Assembly: GCF_023227905.1 (NCBI RefSeq)
Contig: NZ_JALOCF010000021.1
Coordinates: forward strand, 1 to 61,013
Source: Methylobacter sp.
GTDB lineage: Bacteria > Pseudomonadota > Gammaproteobacteria > Methylococcales > Methylomonadaceae
Length of the DNA stretch: 61,013 nucleotides
Direction: 5' to 3'
Shown here: piece after piece, positions 34,909 through 44,053 of the stretch
Layout: each line of letters opens with the position of its first letter
Position numbering within the stretch: the stretch's first letter is position 1
Notes under the pieces: model-generated
Databases searched by the model: none
What the model saw: only the letters and a program-made list of their open reading frames with translations
Told to the model about the DNA's origin: nothing
Translations under genes and position numbers: made by a program

Positions 34909-35337
34909 CTATTTTAAAGGACGATCTTTAGCATCTTTGTTGATCTGTCCGCCAAAAAGCAGAATGCCTTCGATAAAACCCCAGAGCGCCGCAAACCCGG
35001 GCAGTCCGGTTACATAAAGTATCACTGTCAGCATTAACTGTATAAAGGCCATTTTATAAAAGCCCAAATAAAGCCTATGTATCCCTGTCCATCCTAAAAA
35101 CAATGCCAGCACAGAGGCCAAGTATTTATATTTAACGGCTTTAGGCGGCTCCAAATATGCGCCCACCAGATTAATATTGCGTGCAAATGTACCTTCGGCG
35201 TCAAAGCTAACATCATCGCCTTCTTCCGGCGGCACGTCCGCAATCCATCCGTCTAAATGAAACGTAAACAACTCTTTCTCCGTTTTTATCACCCCGGTTT
35301 GCGTATCGGGATCATAACTTTCAATCTGTCCAATCAT
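34909..35337 (-). CDS. OB/cold-shock-like domain plus TM2 membrane domain protein
   Basis: The 142-residue protein has an N-terminal ~65-residue segment starting MIGQIESYDPDTQTGVIKTE that resembles a small cold-shock/OB-like barrel. A TM2 domain follows, with two helices (LASVLALFLGWTGIHRLYLG and FIQLMLTVILYVTGL) joined by the conserved Asp/His-rich turn region. A third hydrophobic stretch ends the protein. The function is unknown. It is convergent with cspA and shares its terminator. Confidence 0.78.
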   Translation of the reverse strand: MIGQIESYDPDTQTGVIKTEKELFTFHLDGWIADVPPEEGDDVSFDAEGTFARNINLVGAYLEPPKAVKYKYLASVLALFLGWTGIHRLYLGFYKMAFIQLMLTVILYVTGLPGFAALWGFIEGILLFGGQINKDAKDRPLK

Positions 35338-35432
35338 TTACTATCTACCTTTAAAATTAGAACGCCCATAGGCCGCCATTTATAACCGTCAGGATACAAG
35401 TACCCTATGAATACTACAGCACCAGTACCAAA

Positions 35433-35876
35433 TCACTCATTTTGCAATCGCACGGCTAAAACATCACACAGCGCGTGATGCAACACGCCGTTTGCGGTCG
35501 ACCCCAGCAACAGCGCGAAACCATGCCGACCGTGTGAGCCGACCACGATCAAATCCACCTCGTTTTCCTCTGCAACCCTGATTATTTCCAATTTAGGGCT
35601 GCCCGTTTCCATCCATCGACAATCTTCAGCAATATTAAGTTTGTCAGCCAAGTTGGCCAGTCTCTTTTTTGCCGATGCCATTAACTCGGCAGTTAAATCA
35701 AGATCAAAAGGGATCGTTGATCCATAAGCCGCATCGGTAATCAGCAAATTATCCATTACATGCACAATACTCAGTTTTGCCTGGTATCTCTCGGCTAAAT
35801 CTTTCGCTCTGGTGGCAACAGCTTCGCCATGCTCGGAAAAGTCAGCCGCCAGTAATATGTGTTTATAGCTTTCCAT
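35433..35876 (-). CDS. uspA: Universal stress protein UspA family
   Basis: The 147-residue single Usp domain starts MESYKHILLAADFSEHGEAV and ends with the glycine-rich nucleotide loop VVGSHGRHGFALLLGST, consistent with an ATP-binding type. It is 8 nt downstream of a membrane-protein gene on the same strand. Confidence 0.92.
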   Translation of the reverse strand: MESYKHILLAADFSEHGEAVATRAKDLAERYQAKLSIVHVMDNLLITDAAYGSTIPFDLDLTAELMASAKKRLANLADKLNIAEDCRWMETGSPKLEIIRVAEENEVDLIVVGSHGRHGFALLLGSTANGVLHHALCDVLAVRLQNE

Positions 35877-35884
35877 GATCCCTC

Positions 35885-36397
35885 CTATTTAACACCGGCA
35901 ACTTCAGGAAACAACAAAGCTATCACCTGATAAGATCCCAGTATGTATAAAAATGCCAAGCCTAAACTAAAAGTCCAGGTTTGTCCCAACGCATTGCGAA
36001 AAATATGTCCTGTAACCAGCCAATGCCAAGCCATTAAAACCATCGTTACCGCAAATACCAATAAAGAGCCTGTTCCGATTGCCATTGAAGCTATCGCCGG
36101 CAGGGCAAAAAAACTAATCAATGCATCAGTACCCAATAAGGCGCCGCTTGTTTGGTAAAATCGCTCCGGCTTTCGGCCTACATATAACATCAGCCAACTA
36201 AATCCGACGATCAACAAAGCGGAAACAACAGACTGTAACAGTGAGTTAAGCCGGTCCGTATGGATATTTATCATTAAGAAACTGACGACAACATCACCAA
36301 CAACTAACAGCCGCCATACCCATACTGAAAATGGCAAGTCCTGCGGCCCCTTTTTAAACAGGCAGATATCAAATAACAGTTTTATGATCTCGAACAT
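35885..36397 (-). CDS. Hypothetical multi-pass membrane protein
   Basis: The 170-residue protein has about five hydrophobic segments, for example WVWRLLVVGDVVVSFLMI and ALLIVGFSWLMLYVG. The frame extends upstream to 36481, but ATG 36397 has AGGAAA upstream and starts at MFEIIKLLFDICLF. I do not recognise a characterised family, though the layout resembles Yip1-like membrane proteins. It is probably in an operon with uspA. Confidence 0.7.
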   Translation of the reverse strand: MFEIIKLLFDICLFKKGPQDLPFSVWVWRLLVVGDVVVSFLMINIHTDRLNSLLQSVVSALLIVGFSWLMLYVGRKPERFYQTSGALLGTDALISFFALPAIASMAIGTGSLLVFAVTMVLMAWHWLVTGHIFRNALGQTWTFSLGLAFLYILGSYQVIALLFPEVAGVK

Positions 36398-36480
36398 GGT
36401 TTTTCCTGCTATGCGTGGGTCTTGATCATACGACTTGCTCAGAGAGCGACCAACCGGTCGGCCTGCACAGACCGTTTTCA

Positions 36481-38364
36481 TTATTGCGCCGCTTGAATAT
36501 TTTCTTCAGCCTCCATCCAGGCCGCTTCCGCCTCATCCAAAGCCTTGTCGACGTTTACTTTGCGTTCCATCAGCTTTTTTAACTGCTCTTTTTCCGATTC
36601 CGCATAAATGGCAGGATCAGCCAGTTGCTGTTCCAGTTGCCGCTGTTCATTATGGTATTTTTCAACGGCGATTTCAGCTTTTTTAAGCGCATCAAATAAA
36701 GGCTTATGTTTTTGTCTGCGCTCTGCATCCAGCTTTCTTTGATCTTTTCGCGATACCGTCGACACAGCTTCAGCAACGGTTTTTTCTTCGCCTTTTTTCT
36801 GCTCCGTCAGCCATAGCCGGTAGTCTTCAAGATCGCCATCGAAAGGCTGTACCTGGCCGCCGGACACCAATAATAACTGATCGGTTACCGAGCGCAATAA
36901 ATGCCGATCATGCGAAACGACCACTATCGCGCCTTCATAATCCTGCAAGGCGACGCTCAGAGCATGACGCATCTCCAGATCCAGATGGTTAGTCGGCTCA
37001 TCCAGCAGCAGCAGGTTCGGATTTTGATAAACCAGCAGCGCCAACACCAAACGCGCTTTTTCGCCGCCGGAAAAGGGTTTGACAGCCTCCAGCACTTTGT
37101 CGCCGCAAAAATCGAAACCGCCCAGGAAATTCCGTAAATCCTTTTCGGTCGCCTGCTTGTCGAGTTGCTGCAAATGCCACAACGGGCTTTCATCAATGCG
37201 CAGTTGCTCCAGTTGATGCTGGGCAAAATAGCCTATTTTTAACGCTTCCGCTTCATTCCTATTGCCGGATAATGGCTGCATATCGCCTGCCAGTACCTTG
37301 ATCAAGCTGGACTTGCCCGCGCCATTCGGACCGAGCAGGCCGATACGGTCGCCCGGCGATATGGACAGCCCCGCCTGCTTAATCACGCAGGTTTGCCCGT
37401 AGCCGATGTCGACCTTATCCAGCGTTAACAAAGGATTAGGCATTTTTCCCGGCTTGGCGAAGCTGAAATCAAACGGCGAATCGACATGCGCTTGAGCGAT
37501 CAGCTCCATGCGCTCCAGGGCCTTGATCCGGCTTTGCGCTTGCCTTGCTTTAGTCGCTTGCGCCTTGAAGCGGTTAACAAAGCTCTGCATATGGGCGATT
37601 TCGCGTTGCTGCTTTAGATAAGACGACTGCTGTTGCGCAAGCTTTTCGGCACGCATCCGTTCGAAAGCCGAATAGTTGCCGCTATAAATTTCGGCCTTGT
37701 TCTGCTCGATATGCACGATATGGTCGGCGATGGTGTCCAGAAAATCCCGGTCATGAGAAATCAGCAACAAAGTACCGGGATATTTGCAAAGCCAGTCCTG
37801 CAACCAAATCACCGCATCAAGATCCAGATGGTTGGTCGGCTCATCAAGCAATAATACATCCGAGCGGCACATCAAGGCCTGGGCCAGATTAAGCCGCATC
37901 CGCCAGCCGCCGGAAAACGAGTTGACGGCATTGTTTTCCTGATCCGAGCTGAATCCCAAACCGTTCATTAAGCGTGAAGCCCTGGCCTGTGCACTATAAC
38001 CGCCGATAACGTCCAACGCGGCATGCAATTCGGCCTGTTTTAGCCCGTCATCGGCCTGTTCGGCAGCGAGCAGCTGGGCTTGCAAGCGTCTTAACGGCTG
38101 ATCGCCGTCAATGACATAATCGATAGCAGAGCGGTCGACGGCAGGCGTTTCCTGGGCAACGTGAGCAATTTCCAGCCCCGGGGGCATCGAAAAATCGCCC
38201 TCGTCCAAATGCAGGTCGCCTCTGACCAGCGCAAAAAAACTGGACTTGCCCGCGCCGTTTGCGCCGGTAAAACCCACTTTTTGGCCTTTGTGAATGGTGA
38301 ACGAAGAGTTGGCAAACAACACCCGCACACCACGGCGAAGGGTTATATTTCTAAAATTTAACAT
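36481..38364 (-). CDS. yheS: ABC-F family ATPase (YheS type)
   Basis: The 627-residue protein has two ABC domains without membrane segments. Walker A GANGAGKS and GPNGAGKS, signatures FSGGWRMRL and FSGGEKARL, and Walker B LLLDEPTNHLDL (twice) are visible. The ABC-F linker (SFVNRFKAQATKARQAQSRI) lies between them, and a coiled coil ends the protein. Length and linker match YheS better than Uup or EttA. ABC-F proteins act on the ribosomal E site. Confidence 0.93.
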   Translation of the reverse strand: MLNFRNITLRRGVRVLFANSSFTIHKGQKVGFTGANGAGKSSFFALVRGDLHLDEGDFSMPPGLEIAHVAQETPAVDRSAIDYVIDGDQPLRRLQAQLLAAEQADDGLKQAELHAALDVIGGYSAQARASRLMNGLGFSSDQENNAVNSFSGGWRMRLNLAQALMCRSDVLLLDEPTNHLDLDAVIWLQDWLCKYPGTLLLISHDRDFLDTIADHIVHIEQNKAEIYSGNYSAFERMRAEKLAQQQSSYLKQQREIAHMQSFVNRFKAQATKARQAQSRIKALERMELIAQAHVDSPFDFSFAKPGKMPNPLLTLDKVDIGYGQTCVIKQAGLSISPGDRIGLLGPNGAGKSSLIKVLAGDMQPLSGNRNEAEALKIGYFAQHQLEQLRIDESPLWHLQQLDKQATEKDLRNFLGGFDFCGDKVLEAVKPFSGGEKARLVLALLVYQNPNLLLLDEPTNHLDLEMRHALSVALQDYEGAIVVVSHDRHLLRSVTDQLLLVSGGQVQPFDGDLEDYRLWLTEQKKGEEKTVAEAVSTVSRKDQRKLDAERRQKHKPLFDALKKAEIAVEKYHNEQRQLEQQLADPAIYAESEKEQLKKLMERKVNVDKALDEAEAAWMEAEENIQAAQ

Positions 38365-38432
38365 TGAAGTTCAAGGTGAAAATTTTCAGTTCGTAGATTG
38401 ATGTTTGATATCAACCAAAGCAGACGTAATTG

Positions 38433-38831
38433 CTAAAGTTTAAGCGCCCCGGCAAACGCTGGGAATAACAATAATATATTCAGTATCGCCAAGCCGATTA
38501 ACAGATAGATTGTTATCTGCATGCCCAATACTCTTTTCTTTAAGTTCTTTGCGGGAAGCCCCATAGCATGCAATATTCGGCCGGTTAACAACGTGGCACC
38601 CAATATATGAATCAATATTTTCGGCGCCCCGTTTAACTCGAGCATTAATAAAAGCATTAACGCTATCGGAATATATTCCACTGCATTTGAATGAGCGCGG
38701 ATCGCTAACTGTAAGGCCTCATTTCCGCCATCACCAACACTGACCCGGTTTTTTCTGCGAAGTTTTATTACCGAAAGAGAGAGTCTTACTATTAATAATG
38801 CTGATAATGATGCATATATTGCCGTAATCAT
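38433..38831 (-). CDS. MAPEG family membrane protein
   Basis: The 132-residue protein has four hydrophobic segments and the MAPEG pattern NEALQLAIRAHSNAVEYIPI, followed by a Gly-Arg-rich loop (LLTGRILHAMG). Relatives include YecN and glutathione transferase-like enzymes of membranes. Its substrate is unknown. Confidence 0.87.
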   Translation of the reverse strand: MITAIYASLSALLIVRLSLSVIKLRRKNRVSVGDGGNEALQLAIRAHSNAVEYIPIALMLLLMLELNGAPKILIHILGATLLTGRILHAMGLPAKNLKKRVLGMQITIYLLIGLAILNILLLFPAFAGALKL

Positions 38832-38919
38832 GGCTTTTTACTTTATAGAAAATTATTACGCTATCAATACGGGAATCGATATGAGCGGCAAAAGCCGTCC
38901 ATATCGTATCTTCGGGTTT

Positions 38920-39450
38920 CTACGCAAACCGCTCAATCATCTTTTCCGCCTGCTCGGCAAATTGCTCAAGATTACCTTTTTTGACAGTCTCTACCGGAAT
39001 TACCAACGCAGTGCTTAAGTTGATATAGATATATACATAGCGTTTACCGTATTCCACCCTGACCAGCTCGCCCCAAGCCATTTTATGCTTGCCGCTGGGC
39101 GATTTTTCCAGCAGGTAGTTGGGATTGGCGGGGTCAATGCTCAACGTATAAGTGCCGAACATATTGACCTTTTCTTTAGGGGTATAGTTTTTGAGTATCT
39201 GCCTGCGCAAATCCAGCATCATTATTTTTGGCGAAAGCAATGCCCATAGCACCGCAATAACAACAATGTATCCCGCTGACTTCATATCCTGATAGTAGAA
39301 GTAATAAAACGAACCGATCAGCCCCATAATGCCCGGCACTATCCAACGGTTTTTCCTGATATTGCTTTGTATCTCTTCATTTCTCATGAATTGCATTTCA
39401 TTAAAATGGATTAAATCTTCTTCGCGGAATTCGTATTCAATTTCAAACAT
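38920..39450 (-). CDS. YcxB-like domain membrane protein
   Basis: The 176-residue protein has a cytoplasmic N-terminus, two adjacent membrane helices (about 36-75) and a C-terminal YcxB-like beta domain (YTLSIDPANPNYLLEKSPSG, then WGELVRVEYGKRYVYIYIN and ALVIPVETV). The family has no assigned function. Confidence 0.75.
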   Translation of the reverse strand: MFEIEYEFREEDLIHFNEMQFMRNEEIQSNIRKNRWIVPGIMGLIGSFYYFYYQDMKSAGYIVVIAVLWALLSPKIMMLDLRRQILKNYTPKEKVNMFGTYTLSIDPANPNYLLEKSPSGKHKMAWGELVRVEYGKRYVYIYINLSTALVIPVETVKKGNLEQFAEQAEKMIERFA

Positions 39451-39535
39451 GTCTTTGGTCTTTGTAAATGGTTATAAAAATAGTTATGTAGGTAATTAAG
39501 AGTTAAATAAAAACGGGCACGGACACATAAAAGCT

Positions 39536-40843
39536 CTAATGCATTTTTATTTTTGCATGAGCGCTACGTCTGAATAAATTGGAAAGCGTCAGCATTGCCG
39601 TCCTAAAATAACCATGTACAGCCACCTGATGCATTTTATACAAGGACAGATAAACCACCCTGGCGATAAATCCCCCAACACTGACCGAGCCCATCAGATT
39701 GCCCATCAAATTGCCGACCGTGGTGTATTTGCCCAATGCCACCAGCGACCCATAGTCGAGGTAGACATACTTCACCGGCTTGCCGCCCCGCAACCGGTTG
39801 GTTATCGATTTGCTCAACGTCGATGCCTGTTGATGCGCTGCCTGCGCTCTCGGCGGCACATTGGCACCATGGCCCGGCCAAGGGCAGGCCGCGCAATCGC
39901 CGATGGCAAAAATATCATCGTCGCTGGTTTTTAAGGTCTTATCGACCACCAGCTGATTAATCCTGTTAACTTCCAGCCCATCCAGATTTTGCATCCAATC
40001 CGGCGCCTTAATGCCCGCCGACCAGACTTTAAGGTCCGCCGGTATCATCTCGCCATCATGGGTATGAACCCCTTCCTTGGTGACCTCGATCACCCGGCGG
40101 CCGAGCTTAAGGTCAATGCCCAGCTTGACCAGCTGCTGTTGCGTGGCATTGGCTAATTTGACCGGCAATGCGGGCAACAATTGATTAGCCGCTTCGATAA
40201 TGGTCAATTTCACATCGCTGGACTCATCCAGGCCGTAAACCGCCAGCAGATCGGTTACCTCGTGCAATTGCGCCGACAACTCGACGCCGGTAGCTCCCGC
40301 GCCAATGATAACGATAGACAGGGTCTTATCGTCGGCATGACTCTTGCCGGCATGGCTTTTGATATACGATTCAACCAACTGCTTTTGAAACTTAAAAGCC
40401 TGTGCGGTGGTGTCCAGGAACAAACAGTGTTCAGCGACGCCCTTAATATTAAAGGTGTTGCTGATACTGCCGACCGACATTACCAGTGTATCGTAACTGA
40501 ACGTCCGCCTGGGGATTAATTCTTCGCCGCTGTCGCTCAGCGTGGGACTGACATAAATTTCCTTTTTCTGCCGATTCAAGCCCTCCATCCTACCCAGCCT
40601 GAAGCGAAAATGATTCCGGTGCGCCTGGGCGAGATATTCAGTCTGTTCGGATTCATCCAAGGTACCTGCTGCCACTTCATGCAACAGCGGCTTCCAGATA
40701 TGCGTTGGCGATGCGTCCAGCAACATGACCTCAGCTCGGCCTTTTTTGCCTAATTTTTTACCCAGACTGGTAGCAAGCTCAAGACCCGCCGCGCCGCCGC
40801 CAACGATCACTATTTTGTGTTTTTCATTATTCTTATCGGTCAT
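39536..40843 (-). CDS. ndh: Type II NADH dehydrogenase (NDH-2)
   Basis: The 435-residue flavoprotein has the N-terminal FAD motif VIVGGGAAGLELATSLG, a second NAD-binding motif VIIGAGATGVELSAQL, and the FAD-contacting IFAIGDCAAC. The C-terminus has amphipathic segments (GFIARVVYLSLYKMHQVAVHG nearby) for membrane attachment. It oxidises NADH and reduces quinone without proton pumping. Confidence 0.92.
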   Translation of the reverse strand: MTDKNNEKHKIVIVGGGAAGLELATSLGKKLGKKGRAEVMLLDASPTHIWKPLLHEVAAGTLDESEQTEYLAQAHRNHFRFRLGRMEGLNRQKKEIYVSPTLSDSGEELIPRRTFSYDTLVMSVGSISNTFNIKGVAEHCLFLDTTAQAFKFQKQLVESYIKSHAGKSHADDKTLSIVIIGAGATGVELSAQLHEVTDLLAVYGLDESSDVKLTIIEAANQLLPALPVKLANATQQQLVKLGIDLKLGRRVIEVTKEGVHTHDGEMIPADLKVWSAGIKAPDWMQNLDGLEVNRINQLVVDKTLKTSDDDIFAIGDCAACPWPGHGANVPPRAQAAHQQASTLSKSITNRLRGGKPVKYVYLDYGSLVALGKYTTVGNLMGNLMGSVSVGGFIARVVYLSLYKMHQVAVHGYFRTAMLTLSNLFRRSAHAKIKMH

Positions 40844-40917
40844 CGCCCCCTCCTCAATTATCTTTGTACTATAGCATTATATCGAATCAACCCCATTGTG
40901 ACCGGTTGAAGCTTTTG

Positions 40918-41601
40918 TCAACCGTAATCCCGCTCGCCAAACAGCGCGGTGCCGATTCTAACGATAGTGGAGCCTTCGGCGATCGCGGCTTTTAAATCCC
41001 CGGTCATGCCGAACGAAAAGGTGTCCAGTTCGGGCCGATTAAGCTTTGCAACGGCTTGATAAAGTGTTTTATAGGGTTGGCGTTGATGCTCAAAATCCTG
41101 TTGCGGAGCTGGAATGGCCATGATGCCGCGCAGTTTCAGGTTAGGCAGTCTGACGATCTGTTCATACAGTTGCGGCAGTTCGGCCAGGGTAATGCCGGAT
41201 TTGCTCTGTTCGTCGCTGATATTGACTTGCAGGCAAATATTCAATGGCGGCAAATGGGCTGGGCGCTGCTCGCTCAGGCGCGTGGCTATTTTTAGACTGT
41301 CGACGCTGTGCACCCAGTCAAAATGCGTCGCCAGCGCCTTGGTTTTGTTGGACTGTATGGGGCCTATAAAATGCCAGGTAATATCATAAGCGCCCAATTC
41401 CTGCTGCTTTCTCAAGGCCTCCTGCAAATAATTTTCGCCGAAATGACGCTGCCCGGCGTGATAGGCGGCGGCAATATCTTCGGCCGGTTTAGTTTTGCTG
41501 ACGGCCAATAACAGCACCGAACCCGGTTGGCGCTTGTAGACGAGTTCCGCATCGCGGATTTGCGAACGTATTTGTTTGAGTCTTTGGGTTATGCTTGTCA
41601 T
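40918..41601 (-). CDS. yggS: YggS family PLP homeostasis protein
   Basis: The 227-residue single-domain PLP-binding TIM barrel carries the PLP lysine in LLAVSKTKPAEDI, GENYLQEALRK, WHFIGPIQSNK and SFGMTGDLKAAIAEGSTIVR. It controls cellular PLP and amino-acid balance. The frame extends to 41667, but ATG 41601 (MTSITQRLKQIR) fits the family start. Divergence from pilT is the arrangement of pseudomonads. Confidence 0.95.
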   Translation of the reverse strand: MTSITQRLKQIRSQIRDAELVYKRQPGSVLLLAVSKTKPAEDIAAAYHAGQRHFGENYLQEALRKQQELGAYDITWHFIGPIQSNKTKALATHFDWVHSVDSLKIATRLSEQRPAHLPPLNICLQVNISDEQSKSGITLAELPQLYEQIVRLPNLKLRGIMAIPAPQQDFEHQRQPYKTLYQAVAKLNRPELDTFSFGMTGDLKAAIAEGSTIVRIGTALFGERDYG

Positions 41602-41724
41602 GGGGCGTTGGTTGTCGATTACTAAGTAACACAATCCGTAAAAGCTAACACAACACCCTACATTCAAAAAACAAAAAGATGAACTATGCTATAAAGATAA
41701 TTTTTTTGTCTTCATGAGGATGTT

Positions 41725-42762
41725 ATGGATATCGCCGAATTACTGGCTTTTTCAGCTAAAAACAAAGCGTCGGATTTACATTTGTCGGCGGGGCTCCCGC
41801 CTATGATCAGGGTTGACGGCGATATTCGGCGGATCAATATTCCCGCGCTGGATCATAAAGAAGTCCATGCGTTGATTTATGACATTATGAATGACCAGCA
41901 ACGCAAAGATTATGAAGAGTTCCTTGAAACCGATTTTTCGTTTGCATTGCCCGGCGTTGCCCGGTTTCGTGTTAACGCGTTTAATCAGGAGCGCGGCGCG
42001 GCGGCGGTATTCAGAACCATTCCCTCGACAATATTGAGCCTTGAAGACCTGAAAGCGCCTAAATTTTTTGAAGAGTTATGCCAAAAACCGCGTGGCCTGG
42101 TTCTGGTGACCGGCCCTACCGGCTCCGGCAAGTCGACTACGCTGGCGGCGATGATCAACCATATTAACTGCAATGATTATGCGCATATCCTGACCGTAGA
42201 AGATCCTATCGAGTTTGTTCATGAGAGCCAAAAGTCATTGATTAACCAGCGGGAAATCAAGCGCGACACCCACGGTTTTAATGAAGCGTTGCGTTCAGCA
42301 CTGCGTGAAGATCCGGATGTTATCCTGGTCGGCGAAATGCGCGATTTGGAAACCATACGGCTGGCCATGACGGCGGCTGAAACCGGCCACCTTGTGTTCG
42401 GCACACTGCATACCACCTCCGCAGCTAAAACCATCGACCGTATTATCGACGTATTTCCGGCCGCGGAAAAAGATATGGTCCGGGCCATGCTGTCTGAATC
42501 GTTGCAGGCGGTTATTTCGCAAACGCTGCTTAAAAAAATCGGCGGAGGCCGTGTTGCCGCGCATGAAATCATGGTCGGCACTGCCGCTATCAGAAACCTG
42601 ATTCGTGAAGCCAAAGTCGCGCAAATGTATTCTGCGATTCAAACCGGACGCAAGGACGGCATGCAAACGCTGGATCAGAACATGAAAGAACTGGTTGATA
42701 AAGGCCTGATTACCGCCAAAATGGCTATGGAAAAAGCCGTTAATAAGGATATGTTCCGCTAA
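41725..42762 (+). CDS. pilT: Type IV pilus retraction ATPase PilT
   Basis: The 345-residue hexameric ATPase has Walker A GPTGSGKSTTLAAM, the Asp box ILTVEDPIEFVH, Walker B DPDVILVGEMRDLETI, the His box HLVFGTLHTTSAA and the C-terminal AIRNLIREAK retraction motif. It depolymerises pili to drive twitching and DNA uptake. GAGGA is well placed upstream. No pilU follows here. Confidence 0.97.
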   Translation: MDIAELLAFSAKNKASDLHLSAGLPPMIRVDGDIRRINIPALDHKEVHALIYDIMNDQQRKDYEEFLETDFSFALPGVARFRVNAFNQERGAAAVFRTIPSTILSLEDLKAPKFFEELCQKPRGLVLVTGPTGSGKSTTLAAMINHINCNDYAHILTVEDPIEFVHESQKSLINQREIKRDTHGFNEALRSALREDPDVILVGEMRDLETIRLAMTAAETGHLVFGTLHTTSAAKTIDRIIDVFPAAEKDMVRAMLSESLQAVISQTLLKKIGGGRVAAHEIMVGTAAIRNLIREAKVAQMYSAIQTGRKDGMQTLDQNMKELVDKGLITAKMAMEKAVNKDMFR

Positions 42763-42991
42763 AAAATCCAGCTTTATAGTGTCACGGGTCGTGCAGGGTC
42801 TACGGATCAACGGCGAGGGATATGCTTGGAACCGGTTGATTAAATCCGTTGTTGGCCCAAGGCTTACATACGTTTCGAAAACGCCGGTCATTTTGGCAAT
42901 AATGAATGAGCTTGCCGAATATCGATAACTAAATGGAGCTTAGCCAAACTTACAGGTAAAATCACCCTATTTGACACCCAGCGAGAACCTA

Positions 42992-43885
42992 ATGACCGCT
43001 CCAGAAGCCCTATATCAATCAACACTGTCGTCTTTAAAGCTCCGCGCTCGCGGCAAAGTGCGCGATATTTACGATATTGACGACAAGCACATGCTGATCG
43101 TAACCACCGACCGGCTGTCCGCATTCGATGTGATTTTGCCAGACCCGATTCCCGGCAAAGGCCGAGTTTTAACCAACGTGTCGAATTTCTGGTTCGAAAA
43201 AATGAAGCATGTGATACCCAATCACTTGGCCGACATTCCGCTGGAGCAGGTCGTCCCCGATCCGGCCGAACGCGCGCAAGTCGAGGGCCGCGCCATCGTC
43301 GTCAAGTTATTGAAGCCATTGCCGGTTGAGGCGATTGTGCGCGGCTACCTGATCGGTTCCGGCTGGAAAGACTACCAAAAATCCGGCGCGGTCTGCGGCA
43401 TTAAGCTGCCCGAAGGCTTGCAACAAGCTCAGCAACTGCCTGAACCGATTTACACCCCGTCTACCAAAGCCGAAGTGGGCGATCATGACGAAAACGTATC
43501 TTTTGAAAAAACCGTTGAATTGATGGGGCAGGAGTTGGCCGAAAAAGTGCGCGATGCCAGCCTCAAACTGTATAAGGAAGCCGCTGCCTACGCCAAAGAG
43601 CGAGGCATTATTATTGCCGATACCAAATTTGAATTCGGCGTTGACGATAATGGTGTTCTCTACCTGATCGATGAAGCGTTAACCCCCGATTCGTCTCGCT
43701 TCTGGCCTGCCGACCAATATCAGGTAGGCATCAGCCCACCCAGCTTCGACAAGCAATATGTCCGCGATTATCTGGAAACGCTGGACTGGGACAAAACCGC
43801 GCCGGGACCTCACCTACCAGCCGAAGTGGCTGAGTTTTGCGCGGCAAAATACCATGAAGCGGAAGTCAGGTTAACGCAGGGTTGA
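42992..43885 (+). CDS. purC: SAICAR synthetase (PurC)
   Basis: The 297-residue enzyme of purine synthesis joins aspartate to CAIR. Motifs are KVRDIYDIDDKHMLIVTTDR, VVKLLKPLPVEAIVRGYLIG, PIYTPSTKAEVGDHDENVSF and EALTPDSSRFWP. The frame starts at TTG 42971, but ATG 42992 fits better. It is the longer form found in many proteobacteria and yeast rather than the short E. coli form. Confidence 0.96.
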   Translation: MTAPEALYQSTLSSLKLRARGKVRDIYDIDDKHMLIVTTDRLSAFDVILPDPIPGKGRVLTNVSNFWFEKMKHVIPNHLADIPLEQVVPDPAERAQVEGRAIVVKLLKPLPVEAIVRGYLIGSGWKDYQKSGAVCGIKLPEGLQQAQQLPEPIYTPSTKAEVGDHDENVSFEKTVELMGQELAEKVRDASLKLYKEAAAYAKERGIIIADTKFEFGVDDNGVLYLIDEALTPDSSRFWPADQYQVGISPPSFDKQYVRDYLETLDWDKTAPGPHLPAEVAEFCAAKYHEAEVRLTQG

Positions 43886-44053
43886 TTGGTAAATCAGTTC
43901 ATCCACGAAAAACACAAAAAGCACGAAAATATCCAGAGCTCATATTATGATTTTATACGGAGATCGATTTCCAGAGATTTTTTAATGGCGGTTTACACGG
44001 AAATTTTTACATCCTCATTCCAGAGGACTGAATTAGAAATCTGCAATATCAGA

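Noticed and set aside
42295..42891. 198-codon minus-strand frame over pilT
   Set aside because: Shadow of pilT. No ribosome binding site or recognisable family.
43886..44053. Degenerate CCACGAAAAACAC stretch after purC as a third long-palindrome copy
   Set aside because: Only one arm-like stretch (43902-43930) can be seen, with many mismatches and no facing arm, so it is not called as a repeat.
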